This document shows, piece by piece, positions 1-10,218 of a stretch of DNA of 64,000 nt. The notes beneath the pieces are model-generated. The model did not search any database. It saw only the letters and a program-made list of their open reading frames with translations, and was not told the origin of the DNA. Position numbers and translations under genes: made by a program. The DNA is from Takakia lepidozioides (lineage: Eukaryota; Streptophyta; Takakiopsida; Takakiales; Takakiaceae), in NCBI GenBank assembly GCA_030704615.1, contig CM060734.1, positions 63,196,042 through 63,260,041 of the forward strand, read 5' to 3'. Every line of letters begins with the position of its first letter. The stretch's first letter is position 1.

Positions 1-429
1 CTTGGGACCACGCAGTGATTTGAGCATTCTGATTTTCGAAAATGCCTTCAAACATGATTTCGTTGCTCTCTGGGTCCGAAGCCTCAACCTCCAACAGAAT
101 TATCAAACTTCGAGTAGGCTCCACTTGCCGTCGTACGAGGTCCAAACAATGAAGTACGCGTCGCATTGGTGGCCCATTGTCTCGAGAGCGTCGGCGTGAT
201 GTTGAAGGTCGTGAGAGTTAGAATGGCTGATCTGGTAGCTGGGTAAGCGACAACTCCAATATATCTGGTTCTTGTGACTCCATGCTGCGAATACAAGATG
301 CAAGAGTGCTGGAAGTGTAGCTATATATACTTATGTGTGGTGCTCGTCCATCCTTGGCGTGTATCAGGTACATTGAATGTGGAGTGTTCTCCTTGAAGCT
401 AGCTTGGCTGACATCATCGTTGTGACGTC
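1..429. other. 3' flank of element 1, unassigned
   Basis: No gene is supported here. The stretch follows the pol stop codon of the minus-strand gypsy element, so it should hold that element's 3' untranslated region and perhaps the start of its 3' LTR. A TATA-like run (minus strand gtatatatag, 321-330) would fit an LTR promoter. However, I find no similarity to the LTR seen on the other side of the element, so the 3' LTR is either truncated by the window edge or replaced. Confidence 0.4.
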
Positions 430-828
430 TCATTGACGTATAGCTCGGGGCTTAGCTGGATATCGTTGATGAAACACTTGGACTTTATCCGAGGCATTGA
501 CGAGGTTGGATGAAGGTTCCTACGTTCGTTCGTTGCTGTCGTAGCCTTTCCAATGTACGAAATACTCAAATCGTTTATACTTGATGCGAGACTCTAGGAC
601 TTCGTCGACTTCATACTCAATTTCCTGATTGACTTCGATTGGTGGAGGTGGTATGGAAACTCTCCCTGGAATATTCGATGGATGATACAACTTCAATAGT
701 GAAATATGAAAGACTGGATGGATGCGCATACTTCGTGGGAGTTCAAGCCAAAAACTGACCGGATTTATTTGTCGAATAATTTTGAATGGTCCCAGGCGTT
801 GATAATCCAACTTCTTTGATGGTCGCAA
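430..828 (-). pseudogene. integrase C-terminus with chromodomain (element 1 pol)
   Basis: This is the tail of pol. An integrase C-terminal segment ([20 protein letters not shown]) is followed by a chromodomain with [12 protein letters not shown] and [11 protein letters not shown] stop near 517 interrupts the domain where a Trp is expected (TGG to TAG). The same frame then continues through a helix-like tail to a TGA at 430-432. In this family the chromodomain tethers the integration complex to chromatin. An earlier pair of TGA codons and a TAA just upstream (about 852-920) also break the frame and would fit CGA to TGA and CAA to TAA. Confidence 0.88.
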
Positions 829-918
829 GGTTTGTATGTCTCATCAAAGAAGCCACACACGATCTCCGACCTTGAACTGGGGTTGGAGTTGGCGACTTTG
901 ATCTGCATACTCCTTGTA

Positions 919-1923
919 TTATTTTTGAGCTTTTGCGAGGTGGGATGTAAGCTCTTTATGAATCGTAGCAAGATGAGTAGCAAGGTTTTTTGCAGCAGGG
1001 CTTCCAACAGTTTTCATGTGGAAAAGGTTTGCTCGAGGATGATGACCATAATTGGAGAAAAATGGAGTTTGCTTGGTCGAAGAATATATAGTGTTGTTGT
1101 AGGCAAACTCAACCAATGACAGAAGGTCCGTCCAATTATCTTGGTGATAATTTATCGTACAGCGAAGATACTGTTCCAAAATCTGGTTTACACGTGCGGT
1201 TTGACCATCAGTCTGTGGATGATTAGCCGTAGAGAGGTTGATCTTAGTATCCAATATGTGAAATAATCCCCTCTAAATATTTGATATGAACTGTGGTCCT
1301 CGATCAGATACGATGTCCTTCGGGAGTCCATGAATGCGGTAGATATTATTAAGGAAGAGTCTTGCAGTTTCCTCGCCGGTAACCGTCTTATTACATGGAA
1401 TGAAATGTGCCATCTTCGTAAAACGATCTACAATAACAAGGATTGAATCGATGGTCTTGGAAATTGGAAGGTCCGTAATAAAGTCCATAGACACGGACGA
1501 CCATGGACCCTTGGGAATGGGTAATGGTTGAAGAAGGCCATAAGGTCGATGTCGTGGTCCCTTCGCTCTAGCACACGTGTCGCAAGATTTTATAAATTCT
1601 TTCACGAGTTTCCACATCTGCGGCCACCAATAGTCCCTGGATATCAACTCCAATGTTTTGTTGAAGCCGAAATGTCCAGCAGCCGGAAGATCATGACATG
1701 TTTGAAGAATTCGAAGTCGTATAGGTCCTGGAGGTACATAGAGAAATCCCTTGAAGTAAAGTAAACCAGCTTTGAATTCGAAGTCGTTTGTAACATGTGG
1801 GTTGTCTCGAGGTTGATTTAGTTGACCTCTTAGTGTCGTAGCAAAATGGTCGCTCTTTAGTGCTTCTTGAATCTCCTTTATGATCTCTGCATCGTCATAG
1901 GTGGACACGGACATCATATTCAA
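919..1923 (-). pseudogene. Ty3/gypsy integrase, broken (element 1 pol)
   Basis: Inserts the cDNA copy into host DNA. The N-terminal zinc-binding region is visible as HDLPAAGHFGFNKT, then CDTCARAK. The catalytic core shows its first Asp in MDFITDLP and its second in VSDRGPQF. A TAG at about 1273 interrupts just after the second Asp, at a position where Trp is common. In the final catalytic motif (ANHPQTDGQTARVNQ) the residue after QT is Ala (codon at 1195-1197) where the family has the essential Glu. Integration activity would therefore be lost even without the stop. Confidence 0.9.
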
Positions 1924-2001
1924 TTGGAGATTTGTTGGTTTCAGGATGATGGATTTTTGTTGGTCAAAAGCTGCATCCCCTTCTTTTGGCGCAAGATACG
2001 A

Positions 2002-2493
2002 TCATCGAGAAAGAGCATCTGGTTTTCCTTGAAGATGTCTGGGACAGTAGGTAATAACAAAATCAAACCTTGCTAGTGATATACTCCATCTCGCTTGACG
2101 TCGATTCAAAACACGAACACTCATAAAATATTCGAGGTTTTTGTGATCGGTATAGACAGTGACGTGATGTTTAGCTCCCTCCAATAGATGTCATCACTCC
2201 TCAAAAGCAATGATAATCGCTAGAAGTTTTTTGTCATGGATTTCATAATTGATCTCCGCAGCGGAAAATTTGCAAGAATGAAAACCAACAAGATGGAGTC
2301 GGCCATCTGTATCGTATTGAGAGAATACCGCGCCAAGTGCAAAGTCCGATGCATCTGCTTCTAAGAAGAATGGTTTAGATGGGTCTGCATGTACTAGTAT
2401 GGGAGCCGTTGTAAATGTCTGCTTCAGCTTTTCAAATGCCTGGTCAGCCTTCTCGTCCCATACAAATTTGTCCTTCCCTATGAGTCGTGTCAA
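2002..2493 (-). pseudogene. RNase H (element 1 pol)
   Basis: RNase H of the gypsy pol, which degrades RNA in the RNA-DNA hybrid during reverse transcription. The start shows FFLEADASDFALGAVFSQ with the first catalytic Asp; the C-terminal part shows [13 protein letters not shown] and [13 protein letters not shown]. Two consecutive TGA codons near 2185-2191 separate the halves and would fit TGG and CGA codons. Another TGA after DALSR at about 1999 separates RNase H from the integrase and again fits a CGA codon. Confidence 0.9.
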
Positions 2494-2568
2494 TGGTGCA
2501 ACAATTTTGGAGTAGTCATTGATGAAGATTCTATAGAAATTTGCAAAGCCCAGAAAACATTGTACATC

Positions 2569-3447
2569 TCAGACCAAAGTTGGTTTAATCCACTCGATGA
2601 TGGTTTGTATTTTTTTCTGATCCATAAAGACGTCTTTGTCGAAAATAATGTAGCCCAGAAATTCGACCTCAGATTGATGGAAAAGACATTTATCCAACTT
2701 GGCATATAGTCTTTTTTCTCTTAATTTATCAATGACAAGGCGTACATGGCAGCCATGTTCTTCTTCATTATGTGAAAATATCAAAATGTCGTCCAAACAG
2801 ATGACTACAAAGTCATCTAAAAATTCTCGAAAGATGTCATTCATCATATGTTGGAAAATTGCTGGAGCATTTGTAAGACCGAAAGGCATAACACTGCATT
2901 CAAAATGTCCATACCTTGTTCGAAAAGTTGTTTTCCATTCGTCTCCTTCTTTTATCCGTACAAGGTTATAAGCTCCTCTCAAGTCGATTTTGGTGAAAAT
3001 CTTTGCTCGTCCCAGCTGGTCGAGAAGCCCAGAAATCAGCAGCAACGGATAACGATTCTTGATTGTGACTTTGTTGAGACCACGATAGTCGACACACATG
3101 CGTAATGATCCGTCCTTCTTTTTCACAAATAAGATAGACGCCCCTACGGGTGATTTTGAATGTCGAATGAAGTGCTTCGACAAATTTTCATCAATGTATT
3201 CACGTAATGCAGCCAACTCCGTCTGGGATAAGTTATAGATTGGGCCGAATGGTGGTTGGGCTCCTTCTTGTAACTCAATTGCACAGTCATAAGGTCGATG
3301 TTCTGGCAATATGTCTGCATTTTTCTTCTCGAAGACATCTTTGAAATCTTGATATTGAGCGGGTAATGTTGAAGTACATTTGTCTGTTGTGGTCTTGATC
3401 GAAGTCGCATAAAGTGCAAATGTCGCCTCATTTTTGGTAGCTCTCAT
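2569..3447 (-). pseudogene. Ty3/gypsy reverse transcriptase (element 1 pol)
   Basis: RT palm and fingers of the gypsy pol, about 290 codons open. Motifs include [51 protein letters not shown] and [14 protein letters not shown]. The catalytic box, normally Y-x-D-D, reads C-L-D-D (2788-2799), a Tyr-to-Cys change that should abolish or cripple polymerisation. A TGA follows TLV at the lower end, in frame with the thumb and RNase H region. The protease is in the same frame upstream. Confidence 0.93.
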
Positions 3448-3594
3448 GAAAACTCTAGCTCCAAGGAATAGGGGTTGAATACCTTTGATATTTCTACATT
3501 TTTGTCTTGCAGAAATTTTTCGCGATCGTCAGTCGATGTCGGGATTGTGAAGTACGAACCAGGGAAGTCCAAGGATCACAGGATTTGTTGGAGA

Positions 3595-3924
3595 CTAGAT
3601 GACATTGAAAACAATATGTGATGCTTGATCTTTAAGCTTCACTTCAAGTGGTCGAGTTTCATGGTCCACATTTCCTGATGCTAATGGTCGTCCATCGATA
3701 ACTTCAACGGGGGCCGAAAGTTTATTCTTTATGAATGTTAAATTGTTTTGCTTCGCAAAGTTTTTGTCCATAAAACAAGCTGAAGCTCCTGAGTCCAAAA
3801 GTGCTTCTACAGTGATATCTCGATTTTGCACTCTAATTTTTACCGGAACTGTGAAACAAGGTGCAGGGTCTGGAGGTAGAAAGAGACATTTTTTCGGTAA
3901 GGAATTTGTGGTGTCCAGCCGCAT
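3595..3924 (-). pseudogene. retropepsin-like aspartic protease (element 1 pol)
   Basis: Cleaves the Gag-Pol polyprotein. The active-site triad sits in VEALLDSGASACFMD. The frame is the same as RT, interrupted by a TAG at 3592-3594 and a TGA roughly 60 bp further on, both at positions where a Trp codon would fit. It is out of frame with the upstream gag zinc-knuckle ORF. That could be a natural gag-pro frameshift or decay; the sequence does not decide. Confidence 0.88.
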
Positions 3925-3929
3925 GGTCC

Positions 3930-4954
3930 CTACTGTGACTGGACATCTTCATTTTCCCACCTTCTCGTATCGATCACTTGAGCTTTGAATCTTTTCTTGT
4001 TGGGGCAGTTTAATGCTATGTGATCTTCTTCTCCGCAATAGAGGCATAATCCATTCGAGCGCCGTCTTTGTTTTTCTTGTGGCGTCAATGGCTTGAATCG
4101 GACAGCATCAATCTGCATAGGATCACTACTGGATGTCTGATGGATCGTTGTGTTTGGTGTCGTAGTAGCAGTGACATGATGCGTTGTAGACCATCCAGAT
4201 CGCTTCTCTTGACGTCTTTCGAACAAACGATTATCGCATGCAATGACTTGGGTGATGAATTCACTCAGTGTACTCTCGTTTGGCATTGTTAGCACCAAAT
4301 ATTTTACATCATCTTTTAGTTCACATCAAAACTGGCTAAGCTCTTCTCATTCCAGTCGAGGTCGCACGCAAGTTGTCAAAATTCGACAGCATAAACGGAA
4401 GCAGGACGTGCTCCTTGTCGAAGATTTTGCATATTTGTTTCTGCAACTCTCTCTCTATCATTTTCTCCAAACGTTGCAGTGAACTCGGACATGAATGCTT
4501 CAAAATTATATAGTAAATGCGAATTTTTTTCTAATAGTGGTGCAAACCAAGATAGGGCAGTGCCTGACAGAAGGGTGCCCACGAATCCCACTTGAATACC
4601 TTCATCGGGATATGGTTGTGGATGTAGTCGTAGGAACAGTCGTACTTGTTGAACAAAACCGCGAAATCTTGATCTCGTCCCATCAAATTTCTCGGGCATG
4701 CTAATCTTTGGTTCTCTCGTAATCTGTTGAAGAGGAACCATTGCAGTAGGAGCTGTTGCAATATGGACTCGTATGGTTGAAGATCCATTGTTCGACTCCT
4801 TTAACTCTAAAATTTGTTGTTACAAATTGTGTAAAGCGTTGTCAAGATCTTGAGACTGATCAGCTTGCAATTGGGTGATAGATATACAAAGTTCTTACAT
4901 CTGGAGCTGAAGACTCTGCAATGTGGTGACCATTTCCGCAAATGTGTCTTCCAT
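3930..4954 (-). pseudogene. gag, broken (element 1)
   Basis: Structural Gag protein of the virus-like particle. I place the start at the ATG on 4954-4952, about 38 bp inside the LTR edge. The capsid region (4376-4741) shows PEKFDGTRSRFRGFVQQV and VGTLLSGTALSWFAPLLE, typical of retrotransposon gag. The nucleocapsid part (3930-4298) has one complete CCHC knuckle, CLYCGEEDHIALNC. The N-terminal 60 codons carry two in-frame stops, and there is a frameshift between the capsid and nucleocapsid parts around 4310-4370. Confidence 0.85.
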
Positions 4955-4980
4955 CTTAACAAACTAAAAAACAAACTTTA

Positions 4981-4992
4981 GTCTCGCCAAAC
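4981..4992 (-). promoter_or_regulatory. putative primer-binding site of element 1
   Basis: Directly inside the LTR edge the minus strand reads gtttggcgagact. Its complement matches 10 of 11 bases at 8990-9000, a point about 31 bp after the TATA box in the related LTR at 8620-9249. This is the layout of self-primed Tf1/sushi-type elements. A tRNA primer is the alternative. Confidence 0.45.
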
Positions 4993-5216
4993 TGTCAAGG
5001 ACGAAAACACGACAAAACACAAACAAGAGATCAGACTAGAGGTACAAGACTAGACAAGAAGTCAAGGTCGGCATGGCCGAATGCATAGTAGGTGAACATG
5101 AATCAAGATGATCTTTATAACAATGGACCAGAGTGGAACTCGACTTGGATACTGGAATGCTGGAAACTAGACTGGAATACCAAACTGGACTGGATACTGG
5201 AAGCTGGACTGGAATT
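4993..5216 (-). repeat. partial 5' LTR of element 1
   Basis: The minus strand ends in CTTGACA at 4993 next to the putative primer-binding site. About 220 bp are nearly identical, in opposite orientation, to 9030-9249. It contains a run of degenerate TCCAGT units. Past 5216 similarity stops, and the U3 and TATA part of the LTR is absent, so the copy is truncated here. Confidence 0.8.
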
Positions 5217-5281
5217 GTCTTTCTATTACTGACCTTTTCATTGGTCCCTCACCATTGTTTGTGTCTTTGTAGGAGCGGTGC

Positions 5282-5947
5282 TTGGATTCCGACACGAACA
5301 TGCCGAACACGAATATGGCAGAATCAGTCCACTCCTCCTGGCGAGCGTCTTCTGCCGTACATTTGGTGGACGTAGTGATGGCCACAACGGAGGACATCGA
5401 CAGAGCAATCATGCAGCAAGCCACGTACTACAAGTTCCTGAGCGGGAAACAATGGGGCTTTGGGCCGGACAGGGAGGAATTGTTGGTACGAACAGCTTCG
5501 AGGTCGAAGAATCCACTAAAATGGGCGACAACATTGCAAGAGAAGATCAAAGGGACGCCTCTGCACCACAGAGGTGAATACCTAGAGGGGGACGTCCGTA
5601 CTCGCCCTGTGAGGTGGAGGATTGAAGAGGAACCCGGGTGCGAAGAGGATTCCTGGAGATCCGACAGGAACATTCGGACAGCACCTCGAGGTCCCGTCAT
5701 GTTGCCGCACAATGTGTCTTCCAGCAGTGGAAGCCCAAGAAATTCCAGATCGCCATCGCCTTCAAGCGGGGATTCCGTGCGAGAAATTCCCACCGCTCAC
5801 TTGCCTCAGATTCCGCCCGCTATTATGCAGTATAGCCAAGCCTTGTGGAGACTGTGTCTGCATCACAGTGGAGAATTGCTCGCACAAAGCCATCGTTTCG
5901 AGGCAGGTGTTCCGCAATTCGAGTGGATACACGGCAACGTTGTTTAG
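5282..5947 (+). CDS. unrecognised ORF, possibly transposon-derived
   Basis: A 221-codon ORF that I do not recognise. The N-terminal half (EDIDRAIMQQATYYKFLSGK, GFGPDREELLVRTASRSK) looks like ordinary protein. The middle is Ser/Pro rich (SSSGSPRNSRSPSPSSGD). It starts 66 bp past the broken LTR and is followed in other frames by Cys-rich segments that look like SWIM zinc-binding fingers. It may therefore be the remains of one longer transposon or host gene that has shifted frame. Function cannot be assigned. Confidence 0.35.
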   Translation: MDSDTNMPNTNMAESVHSSWRASSAVHLVDVVMATTEDIDRAIMQQATYYKFLSGKQWGFGPDREELLVRTASRSKNPLKWATTLQEKIKGTPLHHRGEYLEGDVRTRPVRWRIEEEPGCEEDSWRSDRNIRTAPRGPVMLPHNVSSSSGSPRNSRSPSPSSGDSVREIPTAHLPQIPPAIMQYSQALWRLCLHHSGELLAQSHRFEAGVPQFEWIHGNVV

Positions 5948-5954
5948 AGATGAT

Positions 5955-6180
5955 AAGGAGGAATCCAGATGGGGCTGTCCCTGCTCCTACTTTTACATGA
6001 AGATTTGTCCATGCAAAGTTTGCGGAGGCGTCAACCACCCAGTTCTGGTTCTGCAAGCACGACATTATGACTTGCGTGTATGGAAAGCCCAAGTATGGCA
6101 TACAAACAATGCCAGAGGCTCCCCCGGTGTGGCCGGTGGAACCAGGCTGCGATCTGAGTCAGGTTGAGGCCGACGCCCTT
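5955..6180 (+). pseudogene. Cys-rich SWIM-like remnant 1
   Basis: Frames around 5955-6060 read RWGCPCSYFYMKICPCKVC. After a frame change, 6052-6165 reads FCKHDIMTCVYGKPKYG and PGCDLSQVEADALTAAGFW. The order resembles the better-kept unit at 6480-6695 (C-x-C, then PCKH, then a PG-x-x-x-QEV segment). I read it as a decayed duplicate of that unit. Weak evidence. Confidence 0.3.
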
Positions 6181-6479
6181 ACCGCCGCAGGATTTTGGAT
6201 GGTGCAGCGCACTGACATCCCCAGACAACCATTTCCACTTCCACAGCCTCCACCACCGACCCCTATGAGAGCAAGAACAATGGGACACGACAGCTCTAAG
6301 CATCCTACACACCGTTGGGGGAAACCGAAGAGGTGGCGACCTCCCTCAAAAGTGAACGAGACAAGGATGTGGAATGCACTTTGGATGAACTGTACAATCT
6401 AGAGCTCGATAGAAGTGCCCCCACCAGGCTTCGGGCATGTGTATCAGATGGCCACGATAGGCTCAGCTGTTCGCAATGA

Positions 6480-6695
6480 TACACCATTACCATTTCAGAA
6501 TTACCCACCTGCAATTGCACCGACTTCCAGATCATGGCGAACAAAGGGGCATCATACTGCCCTTGCAAGCATATGTACTACGTGTACCTAAAGAGACTCC
6601 GGTGTAATTCCACAACTCAGCACTTCATACATGCACCAGGGTTGAGCCCCCAAGAGGTGCACACTCTTCTGAATATGGATCCAGGGGACCAGTGA
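6480..6695 (+). pseudogene. SWIM-type zinc-finger fragment
   Basis: Open frame from 6480 to the TGA at 6693-6695. It reads ELPTCNCTDFQIM, then SYCPCKHMYYVYLKRLRC, then APGLSPQEVHTLLNMDPG. The spacing C-x-C, 15 residues, C-x-H is the SWIM zinc-binding signature. This finger is found in MULE-type transposases and in some plant nuclear proteins. A TGA at 6477-6479 cuts it from any upstream part. No transposase catalytic domain is recognisable nearby, so this is a fragment. Confidence 0.5.
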
Positions 6696-6948
6696 GCTTG
6701 GCTTGCGGTCCCAACACAATGGTACGCCCATCCTTTTTGGATAGTAGAACTGTACTGCTGCAAGTAGCTCTGACTCTGGCCACAGAAAGGTCCGACTTAT
6801 GTCTTGCCTACCAGTAACATGTTTTGCTCGAACTAAGATAATACTATGTCGTTCACTTGTGTTTCCACGTGCATGTATTTTTGTGTGTTGGAGGGTTCTT
6901 GTTTTTCTGCTTTCCCAAACTTTGCTTTCCTCATTCGACCCCCGGCAA

Positions 6949-6970
6949 GGAAATGCGGCGCCGCATTTCC
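6949..6970. repeat. 22-bp perfect palindrome
   Basis: GGAAATGCGGC followed by its exact reverse complement. A related near-palindrome follows at 7048-7063, and a single arm (TGCCGCATTTCC) near 7429-7441. Confidence 0.8.
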
Positions 6971-7308
6971 AAGTAACGTCGTAGGTACTGGTAGATGCGG
7001 CCTTCGCCAACACCAAACCGCCCAGAAATTTCGCACGTGCGAACCCTAATGCGGCACCGCATTTCGCAAACCTTTCTCGCCGAATACCCGAAGATAACAG
7101 AATTGTGAAGTACTGCAGACTCTATTGGTGCAGACTCTATTGGTTCAATCGCGGCAAAATGGTCAGCTTCATTCCAATGTTAAGGCATGTAAAACCGCGG
7201 AATACTCTATACAGGTCAGTATGCGACGTCCTTTTGCCGTGGTATACTGGATTTCTCGTTGCACGGTCACTCATTTCCATGAGCGGATCTAAAAAACCAT
7301 GAGCGGAC

Positions 7309-7352
7309 TTATTACTGACGACATATCTTCTTATTACTGACGACATATCTTC
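7309..7352 (+). repeat. 22-bp tandem duplication
   Basis: Two exact copies of ttattactgacgacatatcttc, at 7309-7330 and 7331-7352. Origin unknown. Confidence 0.9.
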
Positions 7353-7770
7353 GCCGCATTACAGGATCTGGAACTTCCAAAAATGGCAAGGTCAAATAAA
7401 AAACTATTATTTTAATACTTGTTTAATCTGCCGCATTTCCAAATTTGGAGGAGTCCGCTCATGAAATCCGCGTGTCTTAGACTTCGGCTCACCGCTCATG
7501 CGGCTCATGCGGCTCATGGCTCATGGTTTCTGCTCATGAAATAGTAAACATCATTGTTTTCTTATGGTGAGGCTGGGTTGATGACCAGCAGACCATATGA
7601 GTGCTTGCAGTGGATGCAGGTGCAGATACAGGTCTACGTTAGAAACCTATTATTCCTGCTTGAACCAGTAGCCGCAACAGGTTCTCTACCCGGTTACCTT
7701 GTAGAAAGTGGGGATTAGAGATAGGTTGATAACCGGTTTGAGTGTGAGTTTTCATCATGGAGGTGCCACC

Positions 7771-8571
7771 AGGGCGGAGGATTTGGATCGGCATGATCCC
7801 ATTGACTTGGTGATAGGAGGGTGGCCTTGCCAAGGACATTCACCCGCAGGTCATGGTAATGGTTTGCAAGATGCATGATCACATCTGTTTTGGGAGATGC
7901 TGCGAGTGTTGCGCGACTTGCAGGTGAGGCAAGTGCAACCTCCAGCTTACATCCTGGAGAACGTTCCTCTCATGGGAGATTCTCGGGCCAGGGTTATGGT
8001 CAGTGTACATCAGATCCGGTCATGGATTGGACCAGCTGTATTGTTGGATGCAGCAGCAGTGGGTTCACGGGCACATAGGCCTAGGTTGTGGTGGACCAAT
8101 CTTGCACCACTAGAGTTGCTCAAAAGAGCGTATGATTCCATTCAACGACCACCCAACCTCACGGTTGAGGGCATTTTGGACCAAGGGAGGCAACCACAGA
8201 TAGTGCGACATGATGATCGTCTACCTTTGGCGGTGGTCAATCGAGTGGGGCAGCCACGTGCAGCCTTGCCTCCACTCATGAGCTTTCCCTCGTCTCATGC
8301 TTTTCGAGACAATGGTCCTGGGTTGATTTGGGACAGTGTGCTACAACAATTTGTGGAGCCCAATGCAGATGAGCGAGAGCGGACAATGGGATTTGCCAAC
8401 AACTGTGCCAGCTCTGTCAGAGGCATCACGACGCCAGATGTTGGGTCAGGCAATGGATCTCAATTGCTTGACATGGGTCATTTGGCTTGTGTATGGCTGA
8501 GCAACGGAGATTGCAAGCCCATTGGATATTGCATCATCTCTGCCAACCGGGACGGTGGAGGCAGTGAGTAG
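7771..8571 (+). pseudogene. C5 DNA methyltransferase fragment (copy A)
   Basis: Carries motifs IV, VI, VIII and IX of a cytosine-5 DNA methyltransferase but lacks the SAM-binding motif I, removed by the internal deletion. Motif IV reads GGWPCQGHSPAGHGNG with the catalytic Cys at 7828-7830. Motif VI reads YILENVPLMGD, motif VIII RPRLWWTNLAP, and motif IX ERERTMGF. A TGA at 7876-7878 breaks the frame where element B has CGA. Near 8400 the frame shifts, losing the C-terminal motif. It is joined directly to the gag start, whose ATG (7757-7759) is kept in this copy. Confidence 0.85.
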
Positions 8572-8619
8572 GGGCAAGCACAGGATCATGGGATGCAAAC
8601 ACCCATGGCAGATGTGGGA

Positions 8620-9249
8620 TGTACGGACATAGCCCAGAGGAACTTACCAGGAGTAAATACCAGAAGTTACCAAGTTACCATGTTACTGGAAGCTACCATG
8701 ACTACCGTGATTTACCATGATCTACCATGATCTATCATGATTTACCATTACTTACCAAGTTACCGGAAGTTTACCAAATTACCAAGAGTAACTTGGGAAA
8801 CTGCTCAGGAAGCTTCCTTTGGAGGAAACTTCTCCATCAAGATACCTCATTTGTTTAAGGAAGCTTCTCCATCAAGAAACCTTTGTTTAATCTTGGAAAC
8901 TTCTCCAGCAAGCAACCTCCATAGGAGAAGCTTCTTAGGGAAGCTTCTTAGTAGCCAGTATATATAGGAGGCGAGACTGGTCACTCTTCAGCCTCGCCAA
9001 CACAAGTTCAAGCTACTCTTGTTCCAAGTCCAGTACTCCAGTCCAGCTTCCAGTATCCAGTCCAGTTTCCAGCATTCCAGTATCCTAGTCGAGTTCCAGT
9101 ATTTTGTACTCTTGTCCATTGTTATAAAGATTATCTTGATTCACGTTCACCTACCATGCATTCGGCCACGCCGACCTTGACTTCTTGTCTAGTCTTGTAC
9201 CTCTAGTCTGATCTCTTGTTTGTGTTTTGTCGTGTTCTCGTCCTTGACA
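8620..9249 (+). repeat. LTR of the element-1 family
   Basis: 630 bp bounded by TG (TGTACGGAC) and CA (CTTGACA). Its last 220 bp match the partial LTR of element 1 in opposite orientation. It has a TATA box (TATATATA, 8959-8966), decamer-like TTACCATGAT repeats at about 8640-8770 in the U3 part, and degenerate TCCAG repeats at 9035-9110. The flanks do not form a target duplication: left is methyltransferase sequence, right is inverted pol. This is therefore not a simple solo LTR. Confidence 0.75.
8959..8966 (+). promoter_or_regulatory. LTR TATA box
   Basis: TATATATA followed about 24 bp later by agcctcgccaa (8990-9000). That is a plausible transcription start and matches the complement of the element-1 primer-binding site. 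Confidence 0.6.
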
Positions 9250-9261
9250 AAATGTCTCAAC

Positions 9262-10218
9262 TCCTCATGGGCATGGCGTACTAATCGCGCTCGTTGTGTT
9301 GGATGAGGCACAATCCTCACTCGTCCACCCTCCCATACCCGGAGTAGATGAGTCCCCTCCCACTTGAACCTCTTGGCTCGTTGTAGGACCCAATCCCTCT
9401 CCCTAGCAGTCACACTGGTTGCTGTCTCTCCGGTACGAAGGTATGTCAACACTGCTGTATCTTCATGCACATCCTTAGCACCACCAGACTCCTCACTAGT
9501 CTTTGGATCGTCATACACGCTATCTACATGACCAATCGCATGGGATGGACCACCTTGAGCTCCCATTGCTAGAATGCACAAAAAGGCCAATGCATGTCAT
9601 CCTGGCACCATCTCCTCATCCGTCTCACCATGCCACCGAGCTCCAGTATCATCAAGCTCACTTGTGCATGGATTGCGACTCAATCCATCCGCATCCCGGT
9701 TGACTATTCCGGCTCGATGCACCACCTGGAAGTCGTACTCTTGAAGCATAAGTGCCAACCGTGCAAGCTTCCCTGTAAGCTTGTCTGACTCCATCAACCA
9801 CTTCAATGGTTGGTGATCCGTAACAAGAGTGAAGAGATTGCCATAGAGGTAGTATCTAAAATATGCCACTGCCCATACTGCAGCTAGACACTCCCCTTCA
9901 TAGGAACTATACTTCGCCTCGGCATCATTGTTCGAGCGGCTAGCATATGCCACTAGGAACTCTCTTCCCTCATCATCCACCTATGTGAGTACTGCTCCAA
10001 TCCCCAACATACTCCAATCCGTATGTAGCTGGAAAGGTCACCCCGAATAGGCCGCCTCAGAATAGGTGCAGAAGTCAATCGAGCCTTGAGTTCCTCAAAG
10101 GCTTCCTCCTGCTCCTCCTCCCACTGCCACTCCTGACTCACCTTGGTCAACTTGGTAAGAGCCTTTGCAATGCTGCTAAATCCCTTGACAAACCGTCGAT
10201 AGTAGTTTGTCAATCCCA
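9262..10218 (-). pseudogene. inverted RNase H / integrase N-terminal fragment (copy A)
   Basis: On the minus strand from 10218 down it reads LTNYYRRFVKGFSSIAKALT (RT thumb), AYASRSNNDAEAKYSSYEGE and LFTLVTDHQPLKWLMESDK (RNase H). These are followed by the integrase N-terminal region with HAHEELRHF. The RNase H part (9597-9980) is open here where element B has stops, so this copy helps to show which stops are copy-specific. The fragment ends at the LTR edge near 9250. Confidence 0.85.

Larger units (their letters stand above)
430..5216 (-). mobile_element. Ty3/gypsy chromovirus, decayed (element 1)
   Basis: Minus-strand LTR retrotransposon. Reading from 5216 down it has a partial 5' LTR, a putative primer-binding site, gag with a CCHC knuckle, aspartic protease, reverse transcriptase, RNase H, integrase and a C-terminal chromodomain. 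Integrase downstream of RT/RNase H defines Ty3/gypsy, and the chromodomain places it among chromoviruses, which use that module to read histone marks when choosing insertion sites. Protease through chromodomain lie in one reading frame broken only by in-frame stops; gag also has frameshifts. Two catalytic positions are altered (RT and integrase), so the copy is inactive. Confidence 0.93.
6696..7547. other. non-coding stretch with palindromes
   Basis: No gene seen. Contains a perfect 22-bp palindrome at 6949-6970 built on GCGGCGCCGC and a near-perfect second one at 7048-7063 (AATGCGGCACCGCATT). There is also a 22-bp tandem duplication at 7309-7352 and a run of CGGCTCATG units near 7498-7530. 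Confidence 0.6.

Noticed and set aside
8620-9249. Simple solo LTR
   Set aside because: The ends are proper TG...CA, but the flanks (tggga and aaatg) do not match and belong to different parts of another element in opposite orientation.
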